Below, one piece after another: positions 11,226-22,920 of a DNA stretch of 64,000 bases; position 1 is the stretch's first letter; each line of letters starts with the position of its first letter. A program made the translations under genes and the position numbers. Under the pieces are notes generated by a model. It ran no database searches. It saw nothing but the letters and a program-made list of their open reading frames with translations, and was not told the origin of the DNA. Origin of the DNA: Prorocentrum cordatum (Eukaryota; Sar; Dinophyceae; Prorocentrales; Prorocentraceae); NCBI GenBank assembly GCA_963575745.1, contig CAUYUJ010019093.1, forward strand, positions 626,854 to 690,853, in the 5' to 3' direction.

Positions 11226-12980
11226 GGGGCAGCCCCGCGCGGCCCCCTCCCGGCGCGCGGCCTCCTCCGCCGGGTCGCCCTTGGGCCCCTGCGCGGCGGG
11301 CGAGGAGGGGGCGGGCGCGGGGACACAGCAGGGGCGGAGCCGCCACCAGCACGGGGAGCACGGGGTGCTCCTCCCGGTGGTGCACCCCAGCGCGGGGGAG
11401 GCGTCGGGGGCACTCTCGCTGGAGGTGGCCCTCCTGGCGGTTGCGGTATCGCCTCGCCGTCCCACGGGTCGGATGAAGCCGGGACTGGGACAAGATAGGA
11501 CTGGGCTAAATGGGGGATCTCTCAGATCTGGCGCTGCTGGAGGCTGTGTCGTGCGCCGTGGCCGTAAGTGAGCGCTCTGGAACGCCCTGAGCGCGTTGCA
11601 GGACGCTCAAGAACGATATATCCGGGTTCTATAACCAGGCACGATGGGGACCTCGACGGCGTTTAAAACTATCTGTCATCCGGAATGAAACAGCTGGCCA
11701 GGGAGAACCCAGAAATGGGGTCCAGGGGCAGCCAGGCATGCGACGTCTTGATTGTTTCAACACGCCGTCCCAACATGTTTCCACCGTCGACCATTTGACC
11801 GAGATCGTTCTTGTTCACCCCGTCCAGATCATTTTATTGACGGTCCCAGGGCCCGGCGAAGGCTCCAAGATGCAGACACTGGAGATAAACGCATCCTTCG
11901 TTCTTGTTCTTTCTCACGGCACAAGGGGGTCTGGGGGATGGCCTCAGAGAGGGAGGCGAGAGAGGAGGAGGAAGAGGAGGAGGGGGAGGAGGAGGGAGGA
12001 GTAGGAGAAAGAGGGAGGATTTGTGATTTGAAGGCATTTCTTTGGCCTTGTGTAGGGCGGGGTTGGCACCAGGTCATTCTAGAGAAGGGCGCTCTACTCT
12101 CAACTCTCAAGCAATTCATTGATAGATGCACAATGTCCGGCAATCATATGTGTTCCCTGGTGGGGGGGGTCGCCGAGACACTAACCTTCTCGCTGTGGGC
12201 GACCCCGCGTGTGCCCGCGCGCACCAATACTGTACGATTTCAAACCGACAAGGTCTGATTACCCGGGTGGGGGGGTCCGGGCGGACCCGATAAACCGGGT
12301 GATCAACGGACCCTACAATAATGCTGGCTAAGGGCCCAAACATCTGCAGTTGTGAATGCCGCGTTGCGGCACCACTTTCGGTGGAGCTCCAAGTGAGTCC
12401 CGACTTGCAACTTGCGTGAAATGCGTGTTTCTTTTCGAGTTCTGCCACGCCCCTCCCCCCGCTCTCGGCATTAACTAATGGGGGGTGCGGTAAGGTAGTG
12501 GTGGTGGGGGGAATGTGCACCTTTCGTGCCCCTTCGGGGCCCCTTGAGGGCACAAACTTGCACCTTTCTTCTGCACCACCCCATGTACGGCACCCCCCAT
12601 CGCTCGACGCCCGACGCTGCATGCAAATAAACCTGCTGGAATTCCGAGGAGCCGAGGCACGGGGGATCAGGGATGTGGGCAGTGCTCCTCGCGCGGATGC
12701 GTCTCCGAGGGCCTCTGGGGACACCCCTGCAGGCCCCGCATGGCAGCTCGGGGCCTCCTCGCCCCTGGAGACGTGCAGCGGAGGAGAGAAAGGGGGGGGG
12801 GGGCGCGGGACAGGAAGGAGGACCTGCGAAGCCCCAGCCGCGGCCGGAAGAATCGAACCAACGAAAAGTCGCCGACAAAGGAAAACCATCCCAAAGGATT
12901 CGCAGTAGTTTCCCCACTTCCCCAGCCGCGGCCGCAGCCAGAGGGCAGGGGGAAGGAGAGAGGACAGGACGATGGAGGGT
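11226..12980. other. Intergenic, no gene recognised
   Basis: GC-rich complex sequence with a short GGA tract near 11,955-12,000. At 12,310-12,400, on the minus strand, is a copy of the satellite-terminal motif (GGAGCTCCACCGAAAG followed by a TTCACAACTGCAGATG-like sequence). No conserved protein or RNA gene was recognised on either strand. Confidence 0.5.
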
Positions 12981-12983
12981 TAT

Positions 12984-13168
12984 GTCGGGCGTGTCCCCCT
13001 ACAGGGGGATTTTCGACGAAAAATAGAAGATACCCCAAAAATACACCATAAAGGTAAACAATACAAAAAAAGAAAGTCCCCAGACTATTTTTGGACTATA
13101 TGATTTAGTATGTTTAGGGTACTTCTTATTTTTCGTAGAAAATCCCCCTGTAGGGGCACAGGCCTGAC
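12984..13168. mobile_element. Six-copy inverted-end element, copy 1 (185 bp)
   Basis: The left end begins GTCGGGCGTGTCCCCCTACA and runs on through GGGGGATTTTCGACGAAAAA. The right end is its near reverse complement and finishes ...CCTGAC. The ends (about 40 bp) each contain a further small palindrome of the CCCCCTACAGGGGG type, and the middle is AT-rich. It resembles a MITE-like non-coding transposon. No coding capacity. Confidence 0.82.
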
Positions 13169-13498
13169 TTAAATATAGAGGGGTGGGATCCCAGACTCCC
13201 TCGGGTTATGGGAAAATCACGGCAAGTCTTTCGCCCCCGGGGGATACCTTGCTGGTCCGCCCTCGGGACCGTCAAACAAACAAATCAGGGCAAAAACTGG
13301 TTCCCGGGATGGGATCCAAGCCTCTGGGGATCTGTAAGCCATGCAAAAAACATACACGTCAGGGCATGGGCCAGGAGGTGAGAAGGGAAGGGATAGGACA
13401 TAATAGGATAGGATTAGGATAGGACCGATCGCGAAGCGAAGTGACGTTGCCAAAATTACTCGCTGAGCACTCTGCCCAGCCTGGCTGTGGCTGGCTTG

Positions 13499-13680
13499 CG
13501 CCGCATCGCCGATTCATCGACGATACATCGGCGATGCACCTTCGACGTCGGCGGTGCATCGGCGACGTCGACGTGAAGCAAATCGGGCTCCGCATCGAGC
13601 CACATCGGCGATGCATCGGCGATGCGGCAAGATCCTCCGCCCCCCCTCGACTCCGACCCCACCTAGGAGGTCTAGAACGT
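13499..13680. repeat. ATCGGCGATGC-rich element, truncated copy
   Basis: Same interior as the element at 17,662-17,923: nested ATCGGCGATGCATCGGCGAT palindromes, then GACGTCGACGTG(A/G)AGCAA and GGGCTCCGCAT. The right terminal repeat is present in part (GACCCCACCTAGGAGG) but no matching left terminal repeat is visible, so this copy is truncated. Confidence 0.72.
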
Positions 13681-13799
13681 GTGGGCGTGGGGGGAATTCA
13701 GAAACGCCTCTCTAAGGTCCCCCCAAACTGCGGGGGGCCAGGATGCGAGGAGGGAGGAAGGGGGGCAGGCTGGGCGCGCCCGCGCCCGACCTGACATCC

Positions 13800-14110
13800 T
13801 ACCCCCCCCTCTCCTGCACCTCCTTCCTCCTCCTGCATCCTCCTCCTCCTCCTTCTCCTCCTCCTACTCCCCGCCTCCTCCTCCTCCCCCCTCCTCCTCC
13901 TCCTCCTCCTCCTCCTCCTCCCCCTCCTCCTCCTCCTCCTCCTCCTCCTCCTCCCTCCTCCTCCTCCTCCTCCTCCTCCTCCTCCTCCTCCTCCTCCTCC
14001 TCCTCCTCCTCCTCCTCCTCCTCCTCCTCCTCCCCCCTCCCCTCCTCCTCCTCCTCCTCCTCCTCCTCCTCCTCCCTCATCTCTCCTCCTCCTCCTCCTC
14101 CTCCTCCTTT
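13800..14110. repeat. TCC microsatellite array
   Basis: About 300 bp of nearly uninterrupted TCC with C-run interruptions. Confidence 0.93.
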
Positions 14111-15300
14111 CACCACCACACGCCCCTTCCACGCGGCGCTAACGCCTGGGTCTCCCAGGGTCGATCACCGACTGGGGATAGGAAGACGAACGGCCACATG
14201 AGCAGGAGAGCGCCACGAGGGGGGTGACTGGGCGGCGCGCCCCCGGGGGGGGGAAGTGAGAGGGGGCCGTACACCCTGCGAAATGCTGAGAAAATCATCG
14301 GTTATGAAATTCGTAGTCTCAGAACTTGAATAAAAACCAAAAGTTCCACTGAAATCTTAGGCTTTACATTGAAACTTTAAGAATAATCGAGACCCTGGCC
14401 GAAAATTCAAGTTTTCTTAAGCATCGCCAAAGGTGTAGGCCTTCCCAGATGACGCACGCGAGGGCTCCCGAGATGTCCCCCCGCCCTCTGCGCAGGCCTT
14501 CTCCTCACTCGCTGCAACAACCTTGCGGACGTGCTGCAGCGGATTCCTGCGTGGGTTTCGGCCCATGCGCAAAACCCCGGAACGGCGAGCGAAACACGAG
14601 GTGAATTGCACGTGGATTGTTTGTAGTCTTCCTTCCTGGCCAACATACATCCGCGCGAAAATCACTTCGAAATCCGAAACGAAATTCTGCAGGACTGTCC
14701 AGGCCCATCCCGTTGCTTTTCGAACTGAGTGCGCTCTGCGAGGTTGGCGCCAGGACTTATCCTTCTGGCTTTCCCCCTTTGCTCGCCGCCGAGTGACAGG
14801 GGCCCCGCACCACAAGGCACAAGCGGCGCGGCTCTGAGGGCGAGGCACCGCCAGGGGGCCCCAACGCCGATCCGAGAACTCCGCGCGGGCCTTCAAGCTT
14901 GTATGTTTGTGCCACTGTTCGTTCCCCTGAGCAGCTGCTCCAGGCCAGGTGTACACATCTCTTGCAGCGGAGCCTTCGCTCGCGAGGCGCGGGCCGGTCG
15001 GCCCAAGACGGGCTCGAAACGCTGCGACTTCGCACACGGAGAGGGCGGCCGCGGAGGGAGGGGCGGGAAAAACGTGAAATTAAGTCGTCCCTCGACATGA
15101 GGAATCTCCAAACATAGTCAAAACATAATCCGGGGACGATTTGCCGACCATTCCTGGCTATGTTTGACCACTTGTTAATAACTATTTCCCTGTTTTCCTC
15201 CAAGATCCGCCTGTCAGAGGACATGCCCGACCTCAGCGTGGGAGACACGCGAAACAGAAGGAACAGGTCTGGCGGCGGGTGCCGCGGCCCAGGCTCTCGC
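14111..15300. other. Intergenic, no gene recognised
   Basis: Complex sequence without a repeat I can identify. Open frames of up to about 200 codons occur on the minus strand at 14,417-15,037, but they match no family I know and lack any composition signal. I do not call a gene. Confidence 0.45.
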
Positions 15301-15421
15301 CATCGCTCGGACGTCCATTCCCTGTGCTTTTTTCGGTTTCATGCGTGGTTTTTTCGCCAAATGATCAAGTAGGCTTCTCGATGGTCCTCGCCGAAGGAAA
15401 TATGCACATGTCCGAGCGATG
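15301..15421. mobile_element. 121-bp inverted-end element, copy 1
   Basis: Begins CATCGCTCGGACGTCC and ends GTCCGAGCGATG, so the terminal 12-14 bp are inverted repeats. The interior has TTTTTTCGGTTTC and CTCGCCGAAGGAAA. A second copy of the same length is at 25,802-25,922. Confidence 0.8.
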
Positions 15422-16089
15422 CCAGGGGCTCTGGGGGAGGCTCGTGCCGAGGGGCAGTCCAGGGACCGCGCAGCGCACAGGGCCTGAGGCACACGGGCCG
15501 CAGTCCTGGCCGCCGCCGCTCGCATCTGGGAGGGCACAAGTACGCAGAAAGCATCTATACAGTCGGGGCCTTGACCTAAGGAACCCTAATTAAGGAACGA
15601 GGCCCCCTTTTCCCATAAGTTCAACTTCGATTCCCCATGGAAAACCTAAGGACAACCCAAGGCAAACTGTAAAACTATCAAGGAACACCGAGCCCCGCCC
15701 CAACGAGAAGGGTTCCTTATCCAGCGCCCCGACTGTACACCGCCGCCGTGCTGAGCCAGGGCCATCCTGGCCCTGGCATGCTGTGTACGCCCTCCTGGCC
15801 GAGGCCAGGAGGGTCTATACACCATGCTGGGGCCCAGGATGACCCTGGCCTGGCACGGTGGTGGTGTGTAGGTGCTCTTTCGTCGGAATGAAGGTACCGA
15901 TGCCGCCACTCCCCGGATCTCTCCTGCAAGGGTGCGTGCTGACTAGAAGTCCGCGGAGTAAGGAGCGCTGGCGACGGGGGTCTGCAAGGAGGCCCACAAG
16001 GGTCGAAACCGAGGCAAAGGCAGCGGCCTCGGTACGTTCCTGGACATGCGACGTCTTGACTTGTCAGTACGGGGTCCCCAGAAGTCCGG

Positions 16090-16375
16090 CGGCGAGCGAG
16101 GGCAAATGAGGAGAGGAGGGAGGAGGAGGAGAAGGAGGAGGAGGAGGAAGAGGAGAAGGAGGAGGAGGAGGAGGAAGGAGGAGGAGGGAGGAGAGGAGGA
16201 GGAGGAGGAGGAGGAGGGATGAGGGATGAGGGATGAGGGAGGAGTGAGGAGGGAGGGAGGAGGGAGGGAGGAGGGAGGAGGGAGGAGGGAGGAGGGAGGA
16301 GGGAGGAGGGAGGAGGGAGGAGGGGGGAGGGAGGAGGGAGGAGGAGGAGGAGAAGGAGGAGGTGGAGGAGGAGGT
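16090..16375. repeat. GGA/GGGA microsatellite array
   Basis: Purine-rich GGA units with GGGAGGA variants, the complementary orientation to most TCC arrays here. It is followed by CTTCTCAGAAG palindromes (16,375-16,500) like those at 22,690-22,920. Confidence 0.9.
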
Positions 16376-16524
16376 CTTCTCAGAAGGCGGCGGGACTTCT
16401 CAGAGAGACCTTCGCGCCTTCTCAAGGAAAGTTTGTTCTATCCTGGAAAGCTCGGAGCACCTCTCAGAAGGCCGGGGGAACTTCCGAGCCTTCTCAGAAG
16501 ACCTCCTCAAAGGGGCCCAGGGCC

Positions 16525-16680
16525 ACACAAATAAATACACGCAAATCCCAAGATTCCCCATATGTTTCCCATCTTGTCTGGGTTTCCGTCTCCCCCCCCA
16601 CTTCCCATACTATCCAATATTTTCCTGGGAGTCGGCGATTCACTGTGTCTGTGTGTTTCTTTCCCTCCTGACTCCTGAGG
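16525..16680 (+). repeat. Dispersed repeat, copy 2 of 2
   Basis: Aligns by eye with 11,065-11,225 over about 150 bp, including the ATTCACTGTGTCTGTGTGTTT-type stretch and the following CCCTCCTGA. Confidence 0.75.
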
Positions 16681-17054
16681 GGCAACGATAGGGGGGACTG
16701 GCACAGCGGGGGATGCATCGACCTGGAATCGGGGATGCATTGCCGATAGATCGGTGATAGGACCCGATAGTGAATCCGCACCTTCCTGGGCGCGGTGGGG
16801 CTATCAGGCCCATATCGGCAATAAATGGGCGATTTGGGGGTGGATGCAGCCCCCCTTATGCCTATCCCCCTTATCGTTGCCGCAGACCTTCTCCTCCTCA
16901 CTTCCCCCCCTCGCACGCCGCCGAGAAGTCCCGACCCGTCCCTGGACCAGTTCTCAATCCCCGAGTCGTGGCCGACTGCCCCGAGGCCCGGTGAGGGCGC
17001 CAGACGAGGGCGCCCTAAGAAAGAGAGCAGCGGAGCAGAAACGGAATTGGTACA

Positions 17055-17245
17055 GCAGGGCCCCGACCACAAGAAAACTTCCACAAGAAATCCAACCATG
17101 AGACCCAAAGCCATCCATGGATTTTTGGTGTGGGCACGCCACGTCTTTTATAGCAAAAACATCGAAGCCCAAGAAACCCTGGGCCCCCTGGAGGCAAGCA
17201 GGGTGTCTCTGGTTATGGGTCTCCACTGTATCGGCATCTTCCCCA
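17055..17245 (+). repeat. Dispersed repeat with ACCACAAGAAA start, copy 1
   Basis: Shares CCCGACCACAAGAAA, TTTGGTGTGGG, GGAGGCAAGCAGGGTGT and CTCCACTGTA in the same order and spacing with about 23,808-23,978. Non-coding. Confidence 0.75.
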
Positions 17246-17506
17246 CATCCGATCGTCCCTCGTCTTGAACAGGAACCGACCGTCTCGGCATTCCAACAGG
17301 CCTACCACATGTTCTTAGAACCCAAACATGTTCGACAAGGAAATTAATGTTCTGACATTCGAACATAAAACCGATGTGCCAAAACAAAAACAAAAATCAG
17401 CAAGACATGTTCCAAACACATCTCTTGCAGACCACAGGAAGTTTTTAGAACATCACGTCGTAGGCCCATGGGAAAGCCAGGACGCCTCGCCACTGCTCGA
17501 AAATTG

Positions 17507-17658
17507 GTCGGGCATGTCCTCCTACAGGCGAAATTTGAACAACAAATCAAATGAGTCAAACCATACTCAGAAATACCCACAACATGAACAAACGCATGGT
17601 CCCCACACTATAGTTTGACAAAGCTTGAACATGCCTCCTGTAGAGGGACATGCCCGCC
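17507..17658. mobile_element. Six-copy inverted-end element, copy 2
   Basis: The left end begins GTCGGGCATGTCCTCCTACA; the right end is a diverged reverse complement ending ...CATGCCCGCC. About 152 bp with an AT-richer core. It ends 3 bp before the element at 17,662, so two different inverted-end elements abut. Confidence 0.75.
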
Positions 17659-17661
17659 TTA

Positions 17662-17923
17662 TGCCTATATTAGAAGCCTCCTAGATGGGGTCGGCATAGA
17701 TGGGATCGGAGGATCGCGCCGCATCGCCGATACATCGGCGATGTATCGGCGATGCATCGGCGACGCACCGGCGATGCAACGTCGACATCGGCGGTGCATC
17801 GGCGACGTCGACGTGGAGCAAGTCGGGCTCCGCATTAAGCTGCCGTGGCGATGCATCGGCGATGTGGGGCGATCCTCTGACCCCATCTACCCCGACCCCA
17901 TATAGAAGGCCTAGATATAGGCA
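17662..17923. mobile_element. 262-bp element with about 55-bp terminal inverted repeats
   Basis: The left terminal repeat starts TGCCTATAT and includes GATGGGGTCGGCATAGATGG and GGAGGATCGC. The right terminal repeat is its near reverse complement ending in ATATAGGCA. The interior is built of ATCGGCGATGC palindromes and GACGTCGACGTGGAGCAA. A truncated relative is at 13,499-13,680. It is probably a non-autonomous DNA element. Confidence 0.8.
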
Positions 17924-18109
17924 GGCCAAAATGCCTCGCCACTGCTCGCTCGACGCCGAGCCGCCGCGGCCCGCCTTCGCGCCCGGCGGCCCCGGCGGGC
18001 CCACCAGGCCGGCCTCCCCGGGCTCGCCCGCGGACCCCACGGGCCCCGCGTCGCCCTGCTCGCCCGGCGGGCCCTTCACGACCTGACGCCCTGGGCCGGG
18101 CAGGGGGTC

Positions 18110-19130
18110 CCCCCCTCCTCCTCCTCTCCTCCTCCTCCTCCTCCTCCTCCTCCTCCTCCTCCTCCTCCTCTTCCTCCTCCTCGTCCTCCTCCTCCTCCTC
18201 CTCCTCCTCCTGCCCTCTCCTCACCTCCTCCTCCTCTCCTCCTCTCTTCTCCTCCTCCTTTTCCTCCTCCTCCTCCTCCTCCCCCTCCTCCTCCCTCCTC
18301 CTCCTCCTCCTCCTCCTCCTCCTCCCCCTCCTCCAGCTCCTCCTCCTCCTTCTCCCTTCTCCTCCTCCTCTCTCCTCCTGCCCTTCCCCCTCCTCCTCAT
18401 CCTCCTCCTCCTACTCCTCGATCGCTCCCTCCTCCTCCGCATCCTCAACTCTCCTCCTCCTCCTCTCCTCCTCTTCCTCCTCATCGTCTCATCATCATCC
18501 TCCTCCTCCTCGTGCTCCACCTCCTTCTCCTCCTTCTTCTCCTCCTTTCTCCTTCTTCCTCCTCCTCCTCCTCCTCCTCCTCCTCCTCCTCCTCGTCCAC
18601 ATCGTCCTCCTCCATCCCCTCCTCCTCCTCCTCCTCCTCCTCCTCCTCCTCCTCCACCTCCTCCTCCTCCTCCTCCTCCTCCTCCTCCTCGTCCTCCTCG
18701 TCCTCTTCGATCTCCTCCTCCTCCTCCTCCTCGTCCTTCTCCTCGTCCTCCTCCTCGTCCTTCTCGTCCTCCTCCTCGTCCTCCTCTCGTCCACCTTCTC
18801 GTCGCTCATGCTCCTGCTCCTCCTTCTCCTTCTCCTCTTCATCCTCATCCTGCCCTTTCCCTCCTCCTCCCCCTCCTCCTCTCATCATCCTCTCGCTCCT
18901 CCTCGCTCCTCCTCGCTACTCCTTTTCCTCCTCCTCCTCGTTTCTCCTCCTCCTCCTCCTCCTCCTCCTCGTTCCTCCTCCTCCTCCTCCTCCTTCTCCT
19001 CCTCGTCCTCCTCCTCCTCGTCCTCCTCCTCCTCCCTCGTCCTTCCTCCTCGTCCTCGTCCTCCTCCCTCCTCCTCCCTCCTCCTCCTCCGCCTCCTCCT
19101 CCTCCTCCTCCTCGTCTGCCTCCCTAGACC
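18110..19130. repeat. 1-kb TCC-rich microsatellite
   Basis: The longest trinucleotide tract in the window. It is mainly TCC with TCG, CTC and TTC variants. The poly-Ser, poly-Leu and poly-Glu/Arg frames across it are artefacts. Confidence 0.92.
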
Positions 19131-19519
19131 GAGGGGATCACGAGTGCTGTTGTGAGCGTGTTCTTCTTCACCGTTTCGTTTCGCGACATGAGGCGGAAGG
19201 GGGGGGTCTGGCTCTGGACCTTTTCTGCTTATAGTGCCACTGCTTGCAGCAAGGCGTCCTATGGGGGGTAGCCTCCAGTTGCCCGAAAAAGGCGCCAGAA
19301 GCAAACGAGACCTACGCCATAGCGGGGGGGGAGGGGGGATGCGATTGCCGATCGACAAAACTATGACTAAGACAACGATCACGCTCTTGTCTGTTCTGTA
19401 TGTTTGGTCTCCGGGGGGGCTCGCGGGCGGCCTGCGGGCCGCCAAACACAGCGCTTCGGGAGGAGAGCCCGGGTCGCGGGGAATGGGTCGGTACCATGGG
19501 GGTTCCCCCCCAGTCTCAG

Positions 19520-19659
19520 ATCGGGCATGTCTTCCTACTGGTGGATTTTGGACGACTAATAAAAGATAATCAATACACATTCCAAACGAATCATCGTCCC
19601 TAGACTGATGTGTGTGACTATGTCGTAATCTTCCTCCTGTAGAGGGACAGGCCAGCCTG
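19520..19659. mobile_element. Six-copy inverted-end element, copy 3 (diverged)
   Basis: The left end TCGGGCATGTCTTCCTACTG and the right end CCTCCTGTAGAGGGACAGGC are inverted relative to each other and match the consensus ends of the family. Confidence 0.65.
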
Positions 19660-21074
19660 AACCCCGATCGAGTTCACCCAATCTCTGGTCTTTGACGCTT
19701 CATAGATCGTTCAGTCGTGCAAATGGCCGTCCGATGGCCAAATCGCTCCATGTTGGCCGATTCTCGGCCACTGGCGGCGTGCAGAATTGAGCGCCCGCGG
19801 CTGGGTCGCACCCGCGGCGACACGACACGTGTCTACCGTACCCGTCACCGTGCCACGAAGCACAAGTCGGATTGTCCTCGGGTACTCATCGGCGGGGAGC
19901 CCAGGGACGAAGTGAGAGGGGGCAAACCATCTGAGCCCCTCTCCCTCCCCCCCTGGGCTCGCCGCCGAGCTCAAGAAACCTCAATCCTCAGTCCCCAAGA
20001 GTCGAGGATCCACTGACCCTGGTCAATGACAACCCAGTTCAGTCGGCCTGGCAGGATCCTTCGCTCAAAAGCCCCTGACGGATTGATAACATAAGGGCCC
20101 GTATATAAAAACGCTAAATTTCCTGGAGGGGGGCGCGTCTTCCCCAGGCCCCAGCGCGCCTCATCGCGTGACGTCGGCCCAGAAGTGCCCAAAATGGGCC
20201 AAGAGGGTCCCCATAGGCCCCCAGGGTCGTCGAACGATCGGTCCAAGGCACGGCGGCGGCGGGATGGGGCGAAGGCCACTGAATATCAGGAGAGGGTTCC
20301 TGAAAAGTCTTCGCAAGAAGAATCTGCAAAAATCAAACACGATGGACGCGGATGAGCCAAAAATGAACCACAGATTCAACCCCACGAAACGAGGTACAAC
20401 GAATGACGGGATGAAGCGGGACAGCTCGGGATTCTGCCAGATCAGGCCGCTTTTTTCGGCCCAGATGTACCGCCGATGCTGAAGCGGATCTCCCAGGAGT
20501 TGCAACCTAAACCCAGCGTCATAAAGGTTTCAGGACAGGGTTCAGGGCCGTTTTCGCTGTTTTGCGTATGACGCAAACTGTGCTCTCTTCCCTCCTCCTT
20601 CGCCCCCTCCTCCCCCTCCTTTCTGGCTCGTCGCTCTTTCCCCTGCCCTTCACCTCCCCCCCCCGCCCTCGCCTTCCTCGGCGGGTTCGGGACCAGCGCG
20701 TGGGCCAGGGGGGGGCGCGGGTGCCTCTTGGCATGGGTTCCACTGTAAAACTCGGGCCGGGCGAAAGTGGGGGATAGCAAAGTGGGGGACAGCTGATTTT
20801 CCCGGCGCCTCCCGGCGCCGGGAGGCGCCGAAGTATCGAGGAAGGGGCCCGGCGGCGGGGCCGAAACCAGCTGCATGCAGCAGATTTCGTACCCCCCCCC
20901 CTTTCCCAATTCCCCCCTTCTCGTCCGGCCCGAAAAACGCGCACCGAAGACGCGGGCCACAACGCGCGCTCCGTCCAGGGGGCCCCAGCCGGGGTCTCTC
21001 AGGTTCAGACCACCGGGCCCGGGGGTCCCCGCCCGGGGGGGCCCCCAGCCTGGGGCACGCGTCAAGATACAGGG
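19660..21074. other. Intergenic, no gene recognised
   Basis: GC-rich complex sequence. A minus-strand open frame of about 200 codons (20,442-21,065) has no recognisable domain and a composition no different from the surroundings. No gene is called. Confidence 0.45.
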
Positions 21075-21235
21075 CAGCTTTTAATACATATGATGTTTTA
21101 ACATATAGGATGTTTAATACATGATCAATGTATGAATGAATTTATGCATGAACTCATCGTTGTTTTTAATGCTCAATCCGTGCATTGTTAATACATGATC
21201 CGCACGCGGAGCATGTATTAAAAACGGCACTGTAG
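21075..21235. repeat. AT-rich dispersed element, uninterrupted copy
   Basis: Contains AATACATATGAT, CATGAACTCATCGTT and TAATACATGATCCGCACGCG followed by a CATGTATTA hairpin arm. It is the uninterrupted counterpart of 10,261-10,935. Confidence 0.75.
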
Positions 21236-21929
21236 AGAGGGTGGATAAACAGCCCGGGGCCCAAAAACAACGGCGCGTAGTTCTGCAGGGACGTGGCGAA
21301 GGCAGAGAAAGACGCCGCGCTGACCCGCGTCGAATTCGTTGGCAAGGAACTCAAGCAAGTCACGTGTGGCAAAATCCTTCGAGGCGTGGAAGTCGGCCCC
21401 CGCGGACGTCGAACAGCGCTTGGATGATGCACTTCAAGGCGCTCGCTAAGTTCATGCAAGGGAAAGTGTCGCAGCTGGAAAACGATGTGCGTAGGCCAGA
21501 AGTGATTTGAAAAAGACAGCAATTCAAATCCGAACCAAAATTAGAAAATGAAGGCGGCGAGAGGCTGCGGTACGCACAACTGCATATGGTTGGGGCCTTC
21601 GCCAGGCTATTGTTTTTTTTCGCGGCACCCGCCGCGCAACAACGACGACGAGGAGCCGGAGGAGGGGGAGCAAAGCGGCCGCGTCTGAAGACACCAATGC
21701 TGTCAGGAACCAGAAACCAGGAGCAGGAGAAGGAGGAGGAGGAGGGGGAGAGGGGGGGATGAGGAGGAGGAGGTTTTAGGACCAAGTCCTATTCACCGCC
21801 GGGTGAAAAGGGGGGTGGACTCGCACCAAAGACTTCTCTCGGTTACTGCTCGGGATGGGCTGCACGGCCACCTTGGCCCACCACCTGGACAGAGCCAGGC
21901 AAACGGTTCAAGGACGACGCTAGGATTAG
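21236..21929. other. Intergenic with one satellite-terminal motif
   Basis: At about 21,583-21,606 the motif CATATGGTTGGGGCCTTCGC recurs (other copies near 7,928 and 9,793). A short GGA tract lies at 21,725-21,775. No gene is recognised. Confidence 0.55.
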
Positions 21930-22098
21930 GTCGGGCATGACCTCCTACAGGCGGATTATGGACGCAAAATGAGAGATAGTCAACAAACAATGAAAACCAA
22001 AAATACGAAAGCACGATCAAACATTAAAGAAAAAACGTCCCCTGACTCTTTTCTCCTATGCTTGCAAATTCCTCTTGTAGAGGGGCGGGCCCGCCCGA
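21930..22098. mobile_element. Six-copy inverted-end element, copy 4
   Basis: The left end GTCGGGCATGACCTCCTACA and right end CCTCTTGTAGAGGGGCGGGC are diverged inverted ends of the family. The core is AT-rich. Confidence 0.7.
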
Positions 22099-22339
22099 AC
22101 GCTGGGATGATGGAGATGACCACGGCGACGGGGGCCCGCAGTGCCCCGCGGGCCCCGGGGGCGCCCCCCAAAGTCGGGCGTTGGCAGAACTGGGTTTAGT
22201 GGAACCTGGTTTGGTGATTTGTACCGGGGCCGCCCCCCCGTCCCATCTCCACTACACCAGAACTGCCGTCACCCGAAAAACACCAGTTACGGCAAACCTG
22301 GCTTAGTAAATCTGGCCAATTGAGGGGCCCCAGGGCCCT

Positions 22340-22560
22340 ACCTTGGGCGCCCGAGTTATCCGGGGTAACGCGGGTCCGGGGTATTTCGGGATTGGATTCC
22401 CGAGAAAAGGAACCCGAGTTAGCCCTGACCCGACATACCCCTGATGATGTGGGGCTCTGGACGCTCGAATTATCCGGGGTAACTCGGGTCCGGGGGAAGT
22501 CGGGCTCGGATTCCCGAAAAACGAACCCGGGTCCCCTTACCCGGGGTCCTGGCTATACCC
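22340..22560 (+). repeat. Tandem duplication with ATTATCCGGGGTAACTCGG motif
   Basis: Two copies, about 120 bp apart, of a segment with (A/G)TTATCCGGGGTAAC(G/T)CGGG and GATTCCCGA(G/A)AAA. Non-coding. Confidence 0.7.
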
Positions 22561-22689
22561 GACAGAGCCCCTCCTGGAGCACGACCCGGCAACTCACGTG
22601 GGGACCCAACGGGCCGTCGCGACGTGGCTCCACCTCCCTCGCCTCCCTCCCCTTCGTGCCGGCGTGCACAACACGGGTAGAGAGAGGGG

Positions 22690-22920
22690 GCAAGGCTTCT
22701 TAGAGAGCAGCTGCCTCTGAGAGGGCGCCGGCTGCCCCTCCGGCAGGCCAGTGGCGCGCCGCTTCTTCGAAGCGGCCCGGGCAACTTCTCAGAAGCACGG
22801 AACTGCTTCTCAGAAGCAAGCCACCTGCTTCTTAGAGGCGCGCCAGGGACAGCTTCTAAGAAGCAACCGCCAGCTTCTCGGAAGGGGCGCCCACGACTTC
22901 TAAGCAAGGGGGCGTCTAAA
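22690..22920. repeat. CTTCTCAGAAGC palindrome cluster
   Basis: Nine or so copies of CTTCT(C/T)AGAAG or its variants in 230 bp. Each is a short perfect or near-perfect palindrome. A smaller cluster lies at 16,375-16,500. The bases 22,921-23,487 hold nothing recognised. Confidence 0.7.

Noticed and set aside
13698-14201. Poly-Gly, poly-Ser, poly-Glu and poly-Leu frames over TCC arrays, also at 18,110-19,130, 8,340-8,475 and 2,590-2,765
   Set aside because: Microsatellite translations; all six frames give homopolymers.
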